Below are positions 7,306 through 15,415 of a DNA stretch of 23,404 nucleotides, piece by piece. Made by a program: the position numbers and the translations under genes. The stretch spans positions 1 through 23,404 of the forward strand of contig JBFMFH010000031.1 of assembly GCA_040752275.1 (NCBI GenBank), read 5' to 3'. The notes beneath the pieces were generated by a model. It had not been told where the DNA came from and ran no database searches. It was given only the letters and a program-made list of their open reading frames with translations. The DNA is from JBFMFH01 sp040752275 (GTDB lineage Bacteria > Acidobacteriota > Vicinamibacteria > Vicinamibacterales > JAKQTR01). Numbering within the stretch: the stretch's first letter is position 1; every line of letters begins with the position of its first letter.

Positions 7306-8688
7306 ATGGCGACGTTGACCTTCCTTGGTGCGGCCAAGACAGTGACCGGGTCGAAGTACCTGGTGGAGTCGGACGGACAGCGGGTGCTGGTGGACTGCGG
7401 GCTCTTTCAGGGCCTCAAGGAACTGCGCGAGCGAAACTGGCAGCCGTTGCCCGTCGATGCGGCGAGCATCGACGCTGTCGTCCTCACTCATGCGCACATC
7501 GATCACACCGGATACCTGCCGCGGCTCGTCAAGGACGGGTTCAAGGGTCGTGTCTTCTGCACGCCGGGAACGGCCGACTTGTGCCGCGTGATGCTGCCCG
7601 ATTCCGGGCGGCTCGCCGAGGAGGACGCGAAGGACGCCAACCGTGCAGGCTATACGAAGCACTCGCCGGCACTGCCGCTGTTCACGGAGGAAGATGCACT
7701 CAGAGCCCTCACGCTGCTGCAGCCGGTCGGCTACGAGCGCCCGGTGCCCGCCGGCCGGGGGATCGATATCGAGTTCCACGATGCCGGACACCTGCTCGGC
7801 TCATCGTTCGTCCGTATGACGCTCGACGGCACGAGCCGGCGGACGATTGTGTTCGGCGGCGACCTGGGCCGATACGACCGTCCGGTCCTGCCCGATCCGA
7901 AGCCGCTCGTCGAGACCGACGTGCTGCTGGTCGAGTCGACCTACGGCGACCGCCTTCACGGCCGGGACGATGATGGCGAACGGATTGCCGGGATCATCAA
8001 CGACACGCTGGAGCGTGGCGGCAAGATCATCGTGCCGTCCTTCGCGGTGGGACGTGTGGAAGAGGTCATCTACTGGCTGAAGAAGCTGGAAGATGCCCGG
8101 CGGATCCCGGTCGTGCCGGTGTATCTCGACAGTCCGATGGCGATCGAGGCGCTGAAGCACTACACCAACCACAGCCACGATCTCGACCCCGACGTGCAAC
8201 GGCGCCGGGGACAGGTGTCGGCCTTCACGACGAAGCGCTTCACCGCGATTGCTTCGGCGCTTGTGTCCAAACAGATCCAGTCTTCGCCCTCCCCGTGCAT
8301 CGTCGTGTCGTCGAGCGGCATGGCGACGGGCGGCCGCGTGCTCTACTATCTGAAGACCGCGCTGCCGAATCCGCGCAACACAGTCGTGTTCGTCGGCTAC
8401 CAGGCGGCGGGCACGCGAGGCCGTGCCATGCTGGAGGGCGCGAAGGATGTGAAGATTCACGGACAGATGGTCCCGGTCGACGCGCGCATCGAGTCGATCG
8501 ACTCGATGTCTGCCCATGCCGACGCCGATGAGATCATGCGCTGGCTCCACACGTCGGCCTTCACACCCGCGATGACCTGCCTCGTCCACGGCGAGCCGGC
8601 GGCGCAGGCCGCGCTGCGCGTGCGGGTCGAGCGGGAACTGGGATGGGCGCTTCGGGTGCCGGACTATCAGGAACAGGTCACGCTCTGA
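7306..8688 (+). CDS. Beta-CASP metallo-beta-lactamase RNA nuclease-like protein
   Basis: The protein is 460 aa, the usual size of bacterial/archaeal CPSF73-like beta-CASP proteins. Metal-binding motifs: THAHIDH (His62, His64, Asp66, His67), DAGHLLGSS (His162), GGDLG (Asp186) and, near the C-terminus, SAHAD and LVHGEP. The beta-CASP insert is visible: VESTYGD (motif A region), VPSFAVGR, YLDSPMA, and SSSGMATGG (motif C region). Such proteins are zinc-dependent endo- or 5'-exoribonucleases in mRNA decay or 3' processing. It lacks the extra C-terminal domain of RNase J, so it is more like the COG1236 Ysh1/CPSF group. It starts 54 nt after the desulfhydrase-like gene, across a heptamer array, so co-transcription is possible. 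The RNA substrate is unknown. Confidence 0.9.
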   Translation: MATLTFLGAAKTVTGSKYLVESDGQRVLVDCGLFQGLKELRERNWQPLPVDAASIDAVVLTHAHIDHTGYLPRLVKDGFKGRVFCTPGTADLCRVMLPDSGRLAEEDAKDANRAGYTKHSPALPLFTEEDALRALTLLQPVGYERPVPAGRGIDIEFHDAGHLLGSSFVRMTLDGTSRRTIVFGGDLGRYDRPVLPDPKPLVETDVLLVESTYGDRLHGRDDDGERIAGIINDTLERGGKIIVPSFAVGRVEEVIYWLKKLEDARRIPVVPVYLDSPMAIEALKHYTNHSHDLDPDVQRRRGQVSAFTTKRFTAIASALVSKQIQSSPSPCIVVSSSGMATGGRVLYYLKTALPNPRNTVVFVGYQAAGTRGRAMLEGAKDVKIHGQMVPVDARIESIDSMSAHADADEIMRWLHTSAFTPAMTCLVHGEPAAQAALRVRVERELGWALRVPDYQEQVTL

Positions 8689-8866
8689 GCGATCAGGGGT
8701 CAGAGCGGGCGACAGGCGACAGGCGGCGGGCGACAGGGAAGGAGTCAGGGGTCAGAGCGGGCGACAGGCGACAGGCGGCGGGCGACAGGGAAGGGGTCAG
8801 GGGTCAGGGGTCAGGAGTCAGGAGTCAGGAGGGGCTGCAATCCGCAATCATGCTCGGGAAGGAGCG
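8689..8866. repeat. Spacer with 52-bp tandem duplication and heptamer arrays
   Basis: This 178-bp spacer contains no gene. A 52-bp unit at 8693-8744 is repeated at 8745-8796 with one mismatch in the last bases compared. The unit itself contains AGGCGAC-type heptamers. It is followed by AGGGGTC x3 (8792-8812) and AGGAGTC x2 (8813-8826) in one register, then a CCGCAAT-type remnant at 8836-8850. GGAAGGAG (8857-8864) ends 2 nt before the next ATG. Confidence 0.9.
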
Positions 8867-10999
8867 ATGCGCCGAGGAGCAAGGGTCATCGCGCTCGGGT
8901 TGCTTGCAGCAACCGGGACGCTGGTGAACGTGTCCGTCGAGGACGTGGCGGGCGCGGATCCACAAGGTCCGACCGCGCCTCCTCGGGCGCTACTAGTGGC
9001 CGAGGATAGACGCGCCAACACACGCGAGGAGGCCGCTCCGATCCTCGCCGCACTCCACGACGGCTCGCCGGCACTCGTCCGCCGTGCGGTGCTCGCGTTG
9101 GGCCGGCTCGAGGACCCACAATTCGTCACGGACATCAAGAGCGTGCTGGCCCACGCGAGCGCCGCGGTCCGGGCCGAAGCCGTTCACGCGCTTGCGCACT
9201 CGACAGGCGGCGATCCGGGACTTCTGCTGCCGGTGCTCCGAGAGCGGCTGGCGCACGAGCGCGACACCGAGGTCCGTAGGGTCATCCTGGAGACGATCGG
9301 AAGGCTCCCCTACCAAACCCCTGCGGAACGCACCAGCGTCGAGCCCCTGCTGGCGCGGCCTCTCGCCGGCGACACTGCGCCGCCAGGCGAGCGGCTTGGC
9401 GCCGCGGAGGGCCTCGAGAACCTGATTCGTGGTGCCCGCGGTACCATCTTCGTCCCAGACCGCACGACGCTCGACGCCCTCCGCCGCGTGGTTCGACCAT
9501 CCGGCCGGCCAACACACTCGGCTGGAAGCGCGAGATTGCGGCGGCTCGCCCTTGCCGCACTCAACGCCGCAGGTGCCATCGACCAGCTTCACCGGCACGC
9601 ACTCGCCGACGCCGACGAGCAGGTGCGAAGACTGGCCATCGCCGGTGTCGGCCGTGACGGTGTTGCCGCGGACCTGCGCGCGGCGGTCGTGGATCAGGGC
9701 TTGGCCGACGCGTCGGCGATGGTCCGTTACGAGGCCCTGCGCGTTCACGGGCGGCATCTCGCGTCGGAGAGTTGCGCGGCCGAACTCGGTGCCCTGAGCG
9801 ATCCCAACATCCACGTGGCAACGCTGGCCATCGACTTGCTGGGCGGGGCGTGTCCAGCGCGTCCGGAAGCCACGCAGGCACTCGTCAGGCTCGTGCGGGG
9901 GATTGAGGATCGGGGACGGGTGCCCGAGTCCCGGATCGCCCGGGCAGCCCATGCGCTCGTTTCCCTTGCTGGGCGGGACGCCAGTCGTGCGAGGAGCGCG
10001 TTGGGTGCCTTCGTCACGCACACAGCCTGGCGGATTCGCATTGCCGCGGCCACGGCTGCCGTGATTCTGATGGATGGCGCGACCCTCGAGCGCCTGGCGT
10101 CAGACCCCCATGACAATGTGCGCGAGGCAGCGATTGACGGCGTGGCGAAGGTCAGGGGCCACGATGCCGATGGCCTGTTCCTGGCCGCACTCGAACGGCC
10201 CGCGTACCAAGTCGTGATGGCAGCCGCTCGCGCCCTTGCCCGGGCGCCGCAGCCGGAGCGCGCTGTGCCAGTCCTGCTGAAGACACTGGCCGCGCTGACC
10301 GCCCAGGCACGCGACACGTCTCGCGATCCGCGGGCGGCGCTCCTGACACGGCTGGAAGAGATGGGAGCAACCGCCGGCGCTGACGCGCTTCGCCCGTACC
10401 TCGCCGATCGCGATCCCCACATCGCCGCGCTCGCGGCACGGGTGTTGACGACGTGGACCGGCGAGAAGCACGAGGCCGCCACCACCCGCGTGACCCCGTT
10501 TCAGGTGCCGCCGCAGGAGGAGCTGGACCATCTGCCGGCGGGGATGCGCGTGTTGATGGCAGGTGGTCGGTCGTTCGACGTGGCGTTCGACACGTGGGAC
10601 TCAACGCTCACCGTGTGGCGCATCGCCCGGCTCGCGCGGCAGGGCTACTACGACGGCCTCACGTTCCATCGGGTCGTGCCGAACTTCGTGATCCAGGGAG
10701 GCAGCCCGGGCGCGAACGAGTATGTCGGGGACGGGCCGTTCATGAGAGACGAGTGCGGGCCCCGATCGAACCTGCGAGGCTCGATCGGCGTGTCCACGCG
10801 CGGCCGCGACACGGGCGACGCCCAGGTCTATGTGAACCTGGTGGACAACGAGCGTCTCGATCATCACTATCCGGTCTTTGGCGAGGTGGTCCGGGGCATG
10901 GCCGTCGTTGACGCCATGACGGACGAGGATGTGATCGCAAAGATCGAGTTACTGCCGTCCATCCGGATGAGCGGCGCTCATCGCGGTGAGGGAGACTGA
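8867..10999 (+). CDS. HEAT-repeat protein with C-terminal cyclophilin (peptidyl-prolyl isomerase) domain
   Basis: The protein is 710 aa. A basic N-terminus and hydrophobic stretch (VIALGLLAATGTLVNV, residues 7-22) suggest a signal peptide or anchor, so it probably acts in the periplasm. Residues about 50-555 are Ala/Leu/Arg-rich helical HEAT repeats (RREAV-, VRAEAVHAL- and VREAAIDGVAKV-like helices). The C-terminal domain (about 555-705) is a cyclophilin: YDGLTFHRVVPNFVIQGG has Phe600-His601-Arg602, Arg602 matching the catalytic arginine of cyclophilin A, and DAQVYVNL retains the active-site glutamine. PVFGEVVRGMAVVD is also typical. Isomerase activity is therefore plausible, with the HEAT solenoid binding client proteins. 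GGAAGGAG lies unusually close to the ATG. A hairpin follows the stop. Confidence 0.88.
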   Translation: MRRGARVIALGLLAATGTLVNVSVEDVAGADPQGPTAPPRALLVAEDRRANTREEAAPILAALHDGSPALVRRAVLALGRLEDPQFVTDIKSVLAHASAAVRAEAVHALAHSTGGDPGLLLPVLRERLAHERDTEVRRVILETIGRLPYQTPAERTSVEPLLARPLAGDTAPPGERLGAAEGLENLIRGARGTIFVPDRTTLDALRRVVRPSGRPTHSAGSARLRRLALAALNAAGAIDQLHRHALADADEQVRRLAIAGVGRDGVAADLRAAVVDQGLADASAMVRYEALRVHGRHLASESCAAELGALSDPNIHVATLAIDLLGGACPARPEATQALVRLVRGIEDRGRVPESRIARAAHALVSLAGRDASRARSALGAFVTHTAWRIRIAAATAAVILMDGATLERLASDPHDNVREAAIDGVAKVRGHDADGLFLAALERPAYQVVMAAARALARAPQPERAVPVLLKTLAALTAQARDTSRDPRAALLTRLEEMGATAGADALRPYLADRDPHIAALAARVLTTWTGEKHEAATTRVTPFQVPPQEELDHLPAGMRVLMAGGRSFDVAFDTWDSTLTVWRIARLARQGYYDGLTFHRVVPNFVIQGGSPGANEYVGDGPFMRDECGPRSNLRGSIGVSTRGRDTGDAQVYVNLVDNERLDHHYPVFGEVVRGMAVVDAMTDEDVIAKIELLPSIRMSGAHRGEGD

Positions 11000-11011
11000 G
11001 CCCTTCGGCTC
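10998..11011 (+). terminator. Candidate terminator hairpin after the HEAT-cyclophilin gene
   Basis: GAGCC (10998-11002) and GGCTC (11007-11011) form a 5-bp stem closed by a CTTC loop, starting in the stop codon. A larger CTGAGC/GCTCAG pairing (10996-11001 with 11017-11022) encloses it. There is no T-tract. Confidence 0.35.
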
Positions 11012-11026
11012 GGCTCGCTCAGCACC

Positions 11027-11124
11027 CAGTCCTCAGTCCTCAGTCCTCAGTCCTGAGGGCGCCAGAGCGCAGGTCGGTCGCCATGCGTGCGCATCGAAGG
11101 ACTGAGGCGCATCGAAGGACTGCG
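11027..11124. repeat. Heptamer array (CAGTCCT)4 and 18-bp direct repeat
   Basis: CAGTCCT occurs four times at 11027-11054. An 18-bp unit starting GCGCATCGAAGGACTG is repeated at 11089-11106 and 11107-11124 with one difference. CCTCAGTCCT (11031-11040) and AGGACTGAGG (11098-11107) are perfect reverse complements, so the two parts can pair. Everything lies upstream of the leaderless promoter candidate of the regulator gene. Confidence 0.9.
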
Positions 11125-11144
11125 GCGCAGGCGGCAAGAGGTTG

Positions 11145-11150
11145 TACAAT
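11145..11150 (+). promoter_or_regulatory. -10 element TACAAT, leaderless start of the regulator operon
   Basis: TACAAT, preceded by TTG, is followed by exactly 8 nt and then ATG at 11159. This is the same arrangement as at 6254-6259. No Shine-Dalgarno sequence is visible at proper spacing. Confidence 0.55.
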
Positions 11151-11158
11151 TCGCCCGG

Positions 11159-13105
11159 ATGGGAATCGTTGCCGGACGCTACCGTTTTGGTCCGTTCGTC
11201 CTCGATCGGGCGGCATACCGCCTCTTCCTGGAGGGTCAGCCGGTTGCCCTGTCGCCCAAGCTGGTGGACCTGTTGCTGTATTTCGTGACCAGGCCGGCCC
11301 TGCTCGTCAGCAAGGACGAGCTCCTTGGTGCGATCTGGCCTGACGTCACGGTGACGGAGAACGCCCTCTCGCAGGCCGTTTCGGACCTGAGGTCGGCGCT
11401 CGGCGACGATTCCACCTCGCCGCGGTATATCCAAACCGTTGCGCGCCGCGGTTACCGCTTCGTCGCGCCGGTCGAACCGTTGTGCGACACCGACGCCCGG
11501 GAGCCCGCACTGGTGGGTGGGGCCTCCGTTTCGGCCGAGCCGGGCGTAGTCAAGTCGGTGGCCGTCCTGGACTTCGTCAATGTCAGCGGGGATCCAGAGC
11601 TGGCCTGGCTGTCGACGGGCATCGCCGAGACCGTCACCAACGACCTGAATGCGTTCCACGTGCTCCGTGTCGTCGATCGGGTGCGGGTGGGCGAGGCTGT
11701 CAGGCGGACGGGCGGGTCGACGGCCGCCGTCGCCGATGCGCTCGGCGTTCAGCTGGTCGTGGTCGGAGGGCTTCAGCGGGCCGGCGACCGGCTCCGCATC
11801 ACCGCCCGCCTCGTCGAGGCGGCTTCGGGCGCGACGCTGGCCGACGCGAAGGTGGACGGGCGGTTCGACGAAGTGTTCGATCTGCAGGACCGTGTCGTGC
11901 GGCAGTTCTCCGCCGCCCTCGGCGTCGAAACGGCGTACGGACGTACGCCCAGGGTGGGTGTGCGGGAAACGTCGAACCTCGAGGCGTTCCGGGCGGCATC
12001 CGAGGCGCGGGTGAAGCTCGACAGTCTGGATCCCTCCCAGTTGCTGTCGGCGGTGGAGTCGTTCGAACGCGCGGTCCGCCTCGATCCTCGCTACGCAATT
12101 GCCTACGCGGGCCTCGCCAACGCCCACTTTTTCGTCTACGAAGCTACGCGCGCGCAGAACCAGCCCGACACCGAACGCCTGACGACCGCCATCGGCCACG
12201 CGAGACGGGCGATCGATCTCGATGACACGATGGCCGAGGGACACGCCACACTTTCGCTTCTGCTGGTTGGCGCTGGCCGTCTCACCGAAGCTGCCGCGGC
12301 CGCGCGCCGTGCCGTCGCGCTCGATCCCCAGGACTGGCGCCATCTCTTCAGGCTCGGCCACGCCGCGTGGGGAAGCGAGCGGCTCGACGCCCTGAAGCGG
12401 GCCACGGCGATCTACGGTGATATGGCATACGCGCACTACGAGATGGCGATGGTTCACATTGCCCGTCATCGCCTTGAGGAAGCCTCGAATGCGCTCAGGC
12501 GGGGCATCGAACTCCAGGACCGGCAGGCGGGACGCTCGTGGCGATATCCGTCGAGCGGCCTGCACTGGCTGTTCGGCGTCGTCAAGCTGGCGCAGGGCCA
12601 GGCGAAGGCGGCTCTCGGCGAGTTCGAGCGCGAGCTCCAGGCCGGGTCGGCCGGCCGCGTCTACGGTGCCGAGAACCTGATGAACGCCCATGACGGCCGT
12701 GGCTTCGCACTGCTGGCGGCGCAGAAGCCACGCGAGGCACGGCAGGCGTTCGAACGGGCGCTCACGCTGTACCCGGGCCATGCCCGCTCCCATCTCGGCG
12801 TCGCGGCCGCGCACGTTGCGGAAGGCGACAAGAACGCCGCGCACGAGGCACTCGCACACGCTGAGCACTCGATCGCCGAACTCGAACGCATGGGAAAGCG
12901 AACCGAGGCACCCCTGCTGGAGGCGATGGCGGCTACGGTCCGCGGCCGGCACACAGATGCGCTGGCACTCCTGGATCACCTGCTGGCCGAGTCCCCACCC
13001 GGCTATCCTGGCTGGACCATCCCCGTCGAGCCGCTGTTCAAGCCGTTGCAGGCGCAGCCCGAATTCGGTTCCATCCTGGCCCGACTGGCGGCACGGGCCC
13101 GTTGA
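11159..13105 (+). CDS. Winged-helix DNA-binding protein with TolB/FlgO-like and TPR domains
   Basis: The protein is 648 aa. Residues about 7-105 are an OmpR/PhoB-type winged helix (YRFGPFVLD, LLVSKDELLGAIWPD, ALSQAVSDLRSALGD, YIQTVARRGYRF), as in CadC and ToxR. Residues about 135-260 (VAVLDFVNVSGDPELAWLST and following) resemble the N-terminal fold seen in FlgO/TolB-like proteins and adenylate-cyclase-TPR fusions. The remainder, to about 640, is TPR repeats (SFERAVRLDPRYAIAYAGLA, AFERALTLYPGHARSHLGVA). CadC-type relatives usually have a transmembrane helix after the winged helix; I see none, so this is probably a soluble regulator. The start at 11159 is chosen because the winged helix begins there and TACAAT lies 8 nt upstream. 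It leads an operon with the next two genes. Confidence 0.88.
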   Translation: MGIVAGRYRFGPFVLDRAAYRLFLEGQPVALSPKLVDLLLYFVTRPALLVSKDELLGAIWPDVTVTENALSQAVSDLRSALGDDSTSPRYIQTVARRGYRFVAPVEPLCDTDAREPALVGGASVSAEPGVVKSVAVLDFVNVSGDPELAWLSTGIAETVTNDLNAFHVLRVVDRVRVGEAVRRTGGSTAAVADALGVQLVVVGGLQRAGDRLRITARLVEAASGATLADAKVDGRFDEVFDLQDRVVRQFSAALGVETAYGRTPRVGVRETSNLEAFRAASEARVKLDSLDPSQLLSAVESFERAVRLDPRYAIAYAGLANAHFFVYEATRAQNQPDTERLTTAIGHARRAIDLDDTMAEGHATLSLLLVGAGRLTEAAAAARRAVALDPQDWRHLFRLGHAAWGSERLDALKRATAIYGDMAYAHYEMAMVHIARHRLEEASNALRRGIELQDRQAGRSWRYPSSGLHWLFGVVKLAQGQAKAALGEFERELQAGSAGRVYGAENLMNAHDGRGFALLAAQKPREARQAFERALTLYPGHARSHLGVAAAHVAEGDKNAAHEALAHAEHSIAELERMGKRTEAPLLEAMAATVRGRHTDALALLDHLLAESPPGYPGWTIPVEPLFKPLQAQPEFGSILARLAARAR

Positions 13106-14280
13106 TGCCGAGGGCCATCCTTCGTCCGGCCGCCGCGATGGCCCTGGCAGCCGTCGTCGCGGCCTGCCCGGCGGAGACCCGGCTCAAGCTCCCCAAAGGC
13201 GAGCAGATTGCCGACGGGGTACAACTGTTTCTGTTGAACGACACAGGCCTGGTCGGGGGAACCGGACCCGTCGCGGTGCAGATCCTCAGGATCGACCCCG
13301 CGCGGACGGATCTACAGATCGCGCTGGCCCAGGACCGCGTCATGGCGCTCGAAACCGTCGAGCGCATCGCGGCCCGGCACGACGCGATTGCCGCCGTCAA
13401 CGCGGGGTTCTTCGTCGTGAGGAACGGTGACCCGGTGGGGGTGCTTGAGATCGACAACGAACTGGTCAGCGACTCGACGCTGTTCCGCGGTGCCGTCGGG
13501 ATCGTGCGCGAACCGGGCCGGCGAACGCGGCTGATCTTCGACCGCGTCAGCGCCGACGTCGCCCTCGAGTACACACTCGACGACGGCCGTGTGATGGTGC
13601 CCATCAACGGCGTCGACACGACGCGAGCCAGGGGCCAGACCATGCTCTACACGCCCCGCCTCGGTCCGGACAGCGACACCGCCGCGACGGGGGTGGAGTG
13701 GCAGCTTGGCGGATCGCCGCTGCGGGTGCTGAAGCGACGCGCGGATGCCGGCAAGACGCCGATCCCGCCAGACGGGGCCGTCCTGTCGTACGGCGGGACC
13801 GTCCTCCCCGGCGGGCTCGAGCGTCTCCGGGAGGGGCAGCAGGTGACCATCCGCACGAGATTCCAGGCCATGCTCGGCACGCTGCCCGAGCAGTGGGAGG
13901 AAGCCGATGACATTGTCAGCGGCGCAGGGCTGTTGATCCACCGCGGCACGGCGATGAGCGACTGGTCCGACGAGCGGCTGCGCGAGGGCTTCGCCACGGA
14001 GCGCCATCCCCGGACGATGATCGGGGTCAACCGGAGCGGCATCATCTGGCTCGTCACTGCAGATGGCCGAAGTCCGCAAGTCAGCGTGGGAATGACCTTC
14101 ACCGATCTCCAGCGGCTGGCGGAAGGACTGAACCTCTACTCGGCCCTCAACCTGGACGGCGGCGGGTCGACGACAATGGTGGTGAGGGGGCGTATCGTGA
14201 ATCACCCGTCGGATACGACGGGGCCGCGGAACGTGAGCGATGCGTTGCTGGTGGTTCCGCTCCGCAATCCGCAATCATGA
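13105..14280 (+). CDS. Phosphodiester glycosidase (NAGPA-domain) family lipoprotein
   Basis: The protein is 391 aa. The ATG at 13105 overlaps the upstream TGA by one base (TGATG), indicating translational coupling; a TTG one codon earlier is less likely. Residues 1-21 form a lipoprotein signal: basic start, hydrophobic stretch and VAAC lipobox with Cys21. The NAGPA domain is shown by AAVNAGFFVV (residues 96-105), RTMIGVNRSGIIWLVTADGR, and NLDGGGSTTMV starting at residue 349, the conserved family motifs. Relatives cleave sugar-1-phosphodiesters such as GlcNAc-phosphodiesters. It should work on the outer face of a membrane. The last residues, RNPQS, are encoded by a CCGCAAT heptamer pair, so the C-terminal tail appears to be repeat-derived. 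Confidence 0.85.
   Translation: MPRAILRPAAAMALAAVVAACPAETRLKLPKGEQIADGVQLFLLNDTGLVGGTGPVAVQILRIDPARTDLQIALAQDRVMALETVERIAARHDAIAAVNAGFFVVRNGDPVGVLEIDNELVSDSTLFRGAVGIVREPGRRTRLIFDRVSADVALEYTLDDGRVMVPINGVDTTRARGQTMLYTPRLGPDSDTAATGVEWQLGGSPLRVLKRRADAGKTPIPPDGAVLSYGGTVLPGGLERLREGQQVTIRTRFQAMLGTLPEQWEEADDIVSGAGLLIHRGTAMSDWSDERLREGFATERHPRTMIGVNRSGIIWLVTADGRSPQVSVGMTFTDLQRLAEGLNLYSALNLDGGGSTTMVVRGRIVNHPSDTTGPRNVSDALLVVPLRNPQS
14262..14275. repeat. CCGCAAT heptamer pair at the 3' end of a coding region
   Basis: Two perfect CCGCAAT units lie within the last codons of the glycosidase gene, followed by CATGA containing the stop. A similar CAATCCGCAATCATG string occurs at 8838-8852, and a shorter CCGCAATCCGCA at 15351-15362. 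Confidence 0.85.
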
Positions 14281-14292
14281 AGGTCGCCGGGC

Positions 14293-15336
14293 ATGGACTC
14301 CGTGTTGCGTAGCGAGATCGCTGAACAGCCTGTGGTGCTCCAGCGGTTGGCAGACGAGGGTTGGGACGAGATTCTGGCGATTGCGGACCGGCTCCGCGCC
14401 GAAGACATCAGCCACGTGGTCATTGCCGCGCGCGGATCGTCGGACAACGCCGCACGCTACGCGCAGTATCTGTTCGGCGCGCAGAACCGCCTCGTCGTGA
14501 CGCTGGCCACACCGTCGCTCTTCACGCGCTACCAGAGCCCACCGCGAATGCGCGGAGCGCTGGTCGTCGGCATCTCGCAGTCCGGGCAGTCGCCGGACCT
14601 CGTTGCCGTGGTCGAGGAAGGCCGGCGACAGGGTTGCGTCACACTTGCGATCACGAACGTGCCCGGATCCCCGCTGAGCGCGGCGGCGGATCATACGCTG
14701 GACCTCCGGGCCGGCGAAGAACGGAGCGTGGCGGCCACCAAGACCTACACGGCGCAGCTGATGACGCTCGCGATGCTCTCGGCCGCGTTGAGCGGCAATG
14801 TGGCCAGGCGGCGGGAACTCGAGCAAGTCCCGGGATTCGTATCGGGTGCCCTCGCGACCAACGAAGAGGCCATCGCAGGCGCGGCGACGGCGTTGAAGGA
14901 CGCGGGCCACGGCGTGGTCATCGGGCGCGGCTTCAACTATGCGACGGCCTTCGAGGTCGCGCTGAAGGCCAAGGAACTGGCGTACGTGGCGGTCGAGCCG
15001 TACTCGGCTGCCGACTTCCTGCACGGTCCGGTCGCACTCGTCGAGACCGGCTTCGCGGCGATCGTCATCAACGTCGATGGCGCAGTGGCAGACGAGGTGG
15101 ACGGCCTCCTGGCGGACATAACGGGCCGTGGAGCCAGACCCGTGGTCATCTCCAACCGGCTGTCGTCGCTCTCCAGGGCCAGCGGTCCGATTCCGCTGCC
15201 CGGACCGATGCCCGAATGGCTGTCGCCGCTGGCGGCGATCGTGCCGGGACAGATCCTCGCGTTCCACTTGAGCCGCCTCCGCGGCTTCGACCCTGATCGG
15301 CCGCGGGGCCTCAGGAAGATCACACGGACGGTCTAG
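14293..15336 (+). CDS. SIS-domain aminosugar-phosphate isomerase/deaminase (GlmS C-terminal/NagB-II-like)
   Basis: The protein is 347 aa with two SIS domains and no glutaminase domain. Sugar-phosphate binding motifs: ARGSSDNA (46-53), SQSGQSPD (95-102) and EERSVAATKTYTAQ, where Lys150 falls in the block corresponding to GlmS VASTKAFT. The second domain has GRGFNYATAFEVALKAKELAYV and FLHGP; the C-terminus DRPRGLRKITRTV matches the family ending. Likely reaction: deamination/isomerisation of glucosamine-6-phosphate to fructose-6-phosphate, or a related ketose/aldose-6-phosphate conversion in the cytosol. It starts 12 nt after the phosphodiester glycosidase, so an aminosugar salvage route (external phosphodiester cleavage, then internal sugar-phosphate processing) is a reasonable inference. 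Confidence 0.85.
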   Translation: MDSVLRSEIAEQPVVLQRLADEGWDEILAIADRLRAEDISHVVIAARGSSDNAARYAQYLFGAQNRLVVTLATPSLFTRYQSPPRMRGALVVGISQSGQSPDLVAVVEEGRRQGCVTLAITNVPGSPLSAAADHTLDLRAGEERSVAATKTYTAQLMTLAMLSAALSGNVARRRELEQVPGFVSGALATNEEAIAGAATALKDAGHGVVIGRGFNYATAFEVALKAKELAYVAVEPYSAADFLHGPVALVETGFAAIVINVDGAVADEVDGLLADITGRGARPVVISNRLSSLSRASGPIPLPGPMPEWLSPLAAIVPGQILAFHLSRLRGFDPDRPRGLRKITRTV

Positions 15337-15363
15337 CCGAGGTCCAACCGCAATCCGCACATG

Positions 15364-15402
15364 CCGGGACTCGGGATTGGGGATTGGGGCCCCGACTCCC
15401 GG
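15364..15402. terminator. Candidate bidirectional terminator made of opposed heptamers
   Basis: CCGGGACTCGGG (15364-15375) pairs with CCCGACTCCCGG (15391-15402) over 12 positions with one C.C mismatch and a 15-nt loop. It lies between the convergent SIS gene (ends 15336) and mannosyltransferase gene (ends 15416). Units GGGACTC and GGGATTG x2 make up the left arm and loop. No T-tract is present. Confidence 0.5.
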
Positions 15403-15415
15403 GTACCATCAGGAT

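Noticed and set aside
11033..12979. 648-codon minus-strand open frame opposite the regulator gene
   Set aside because: It mirrors the winged-helix/TPR gene and has no start signal or domain; GC-driven shadow.
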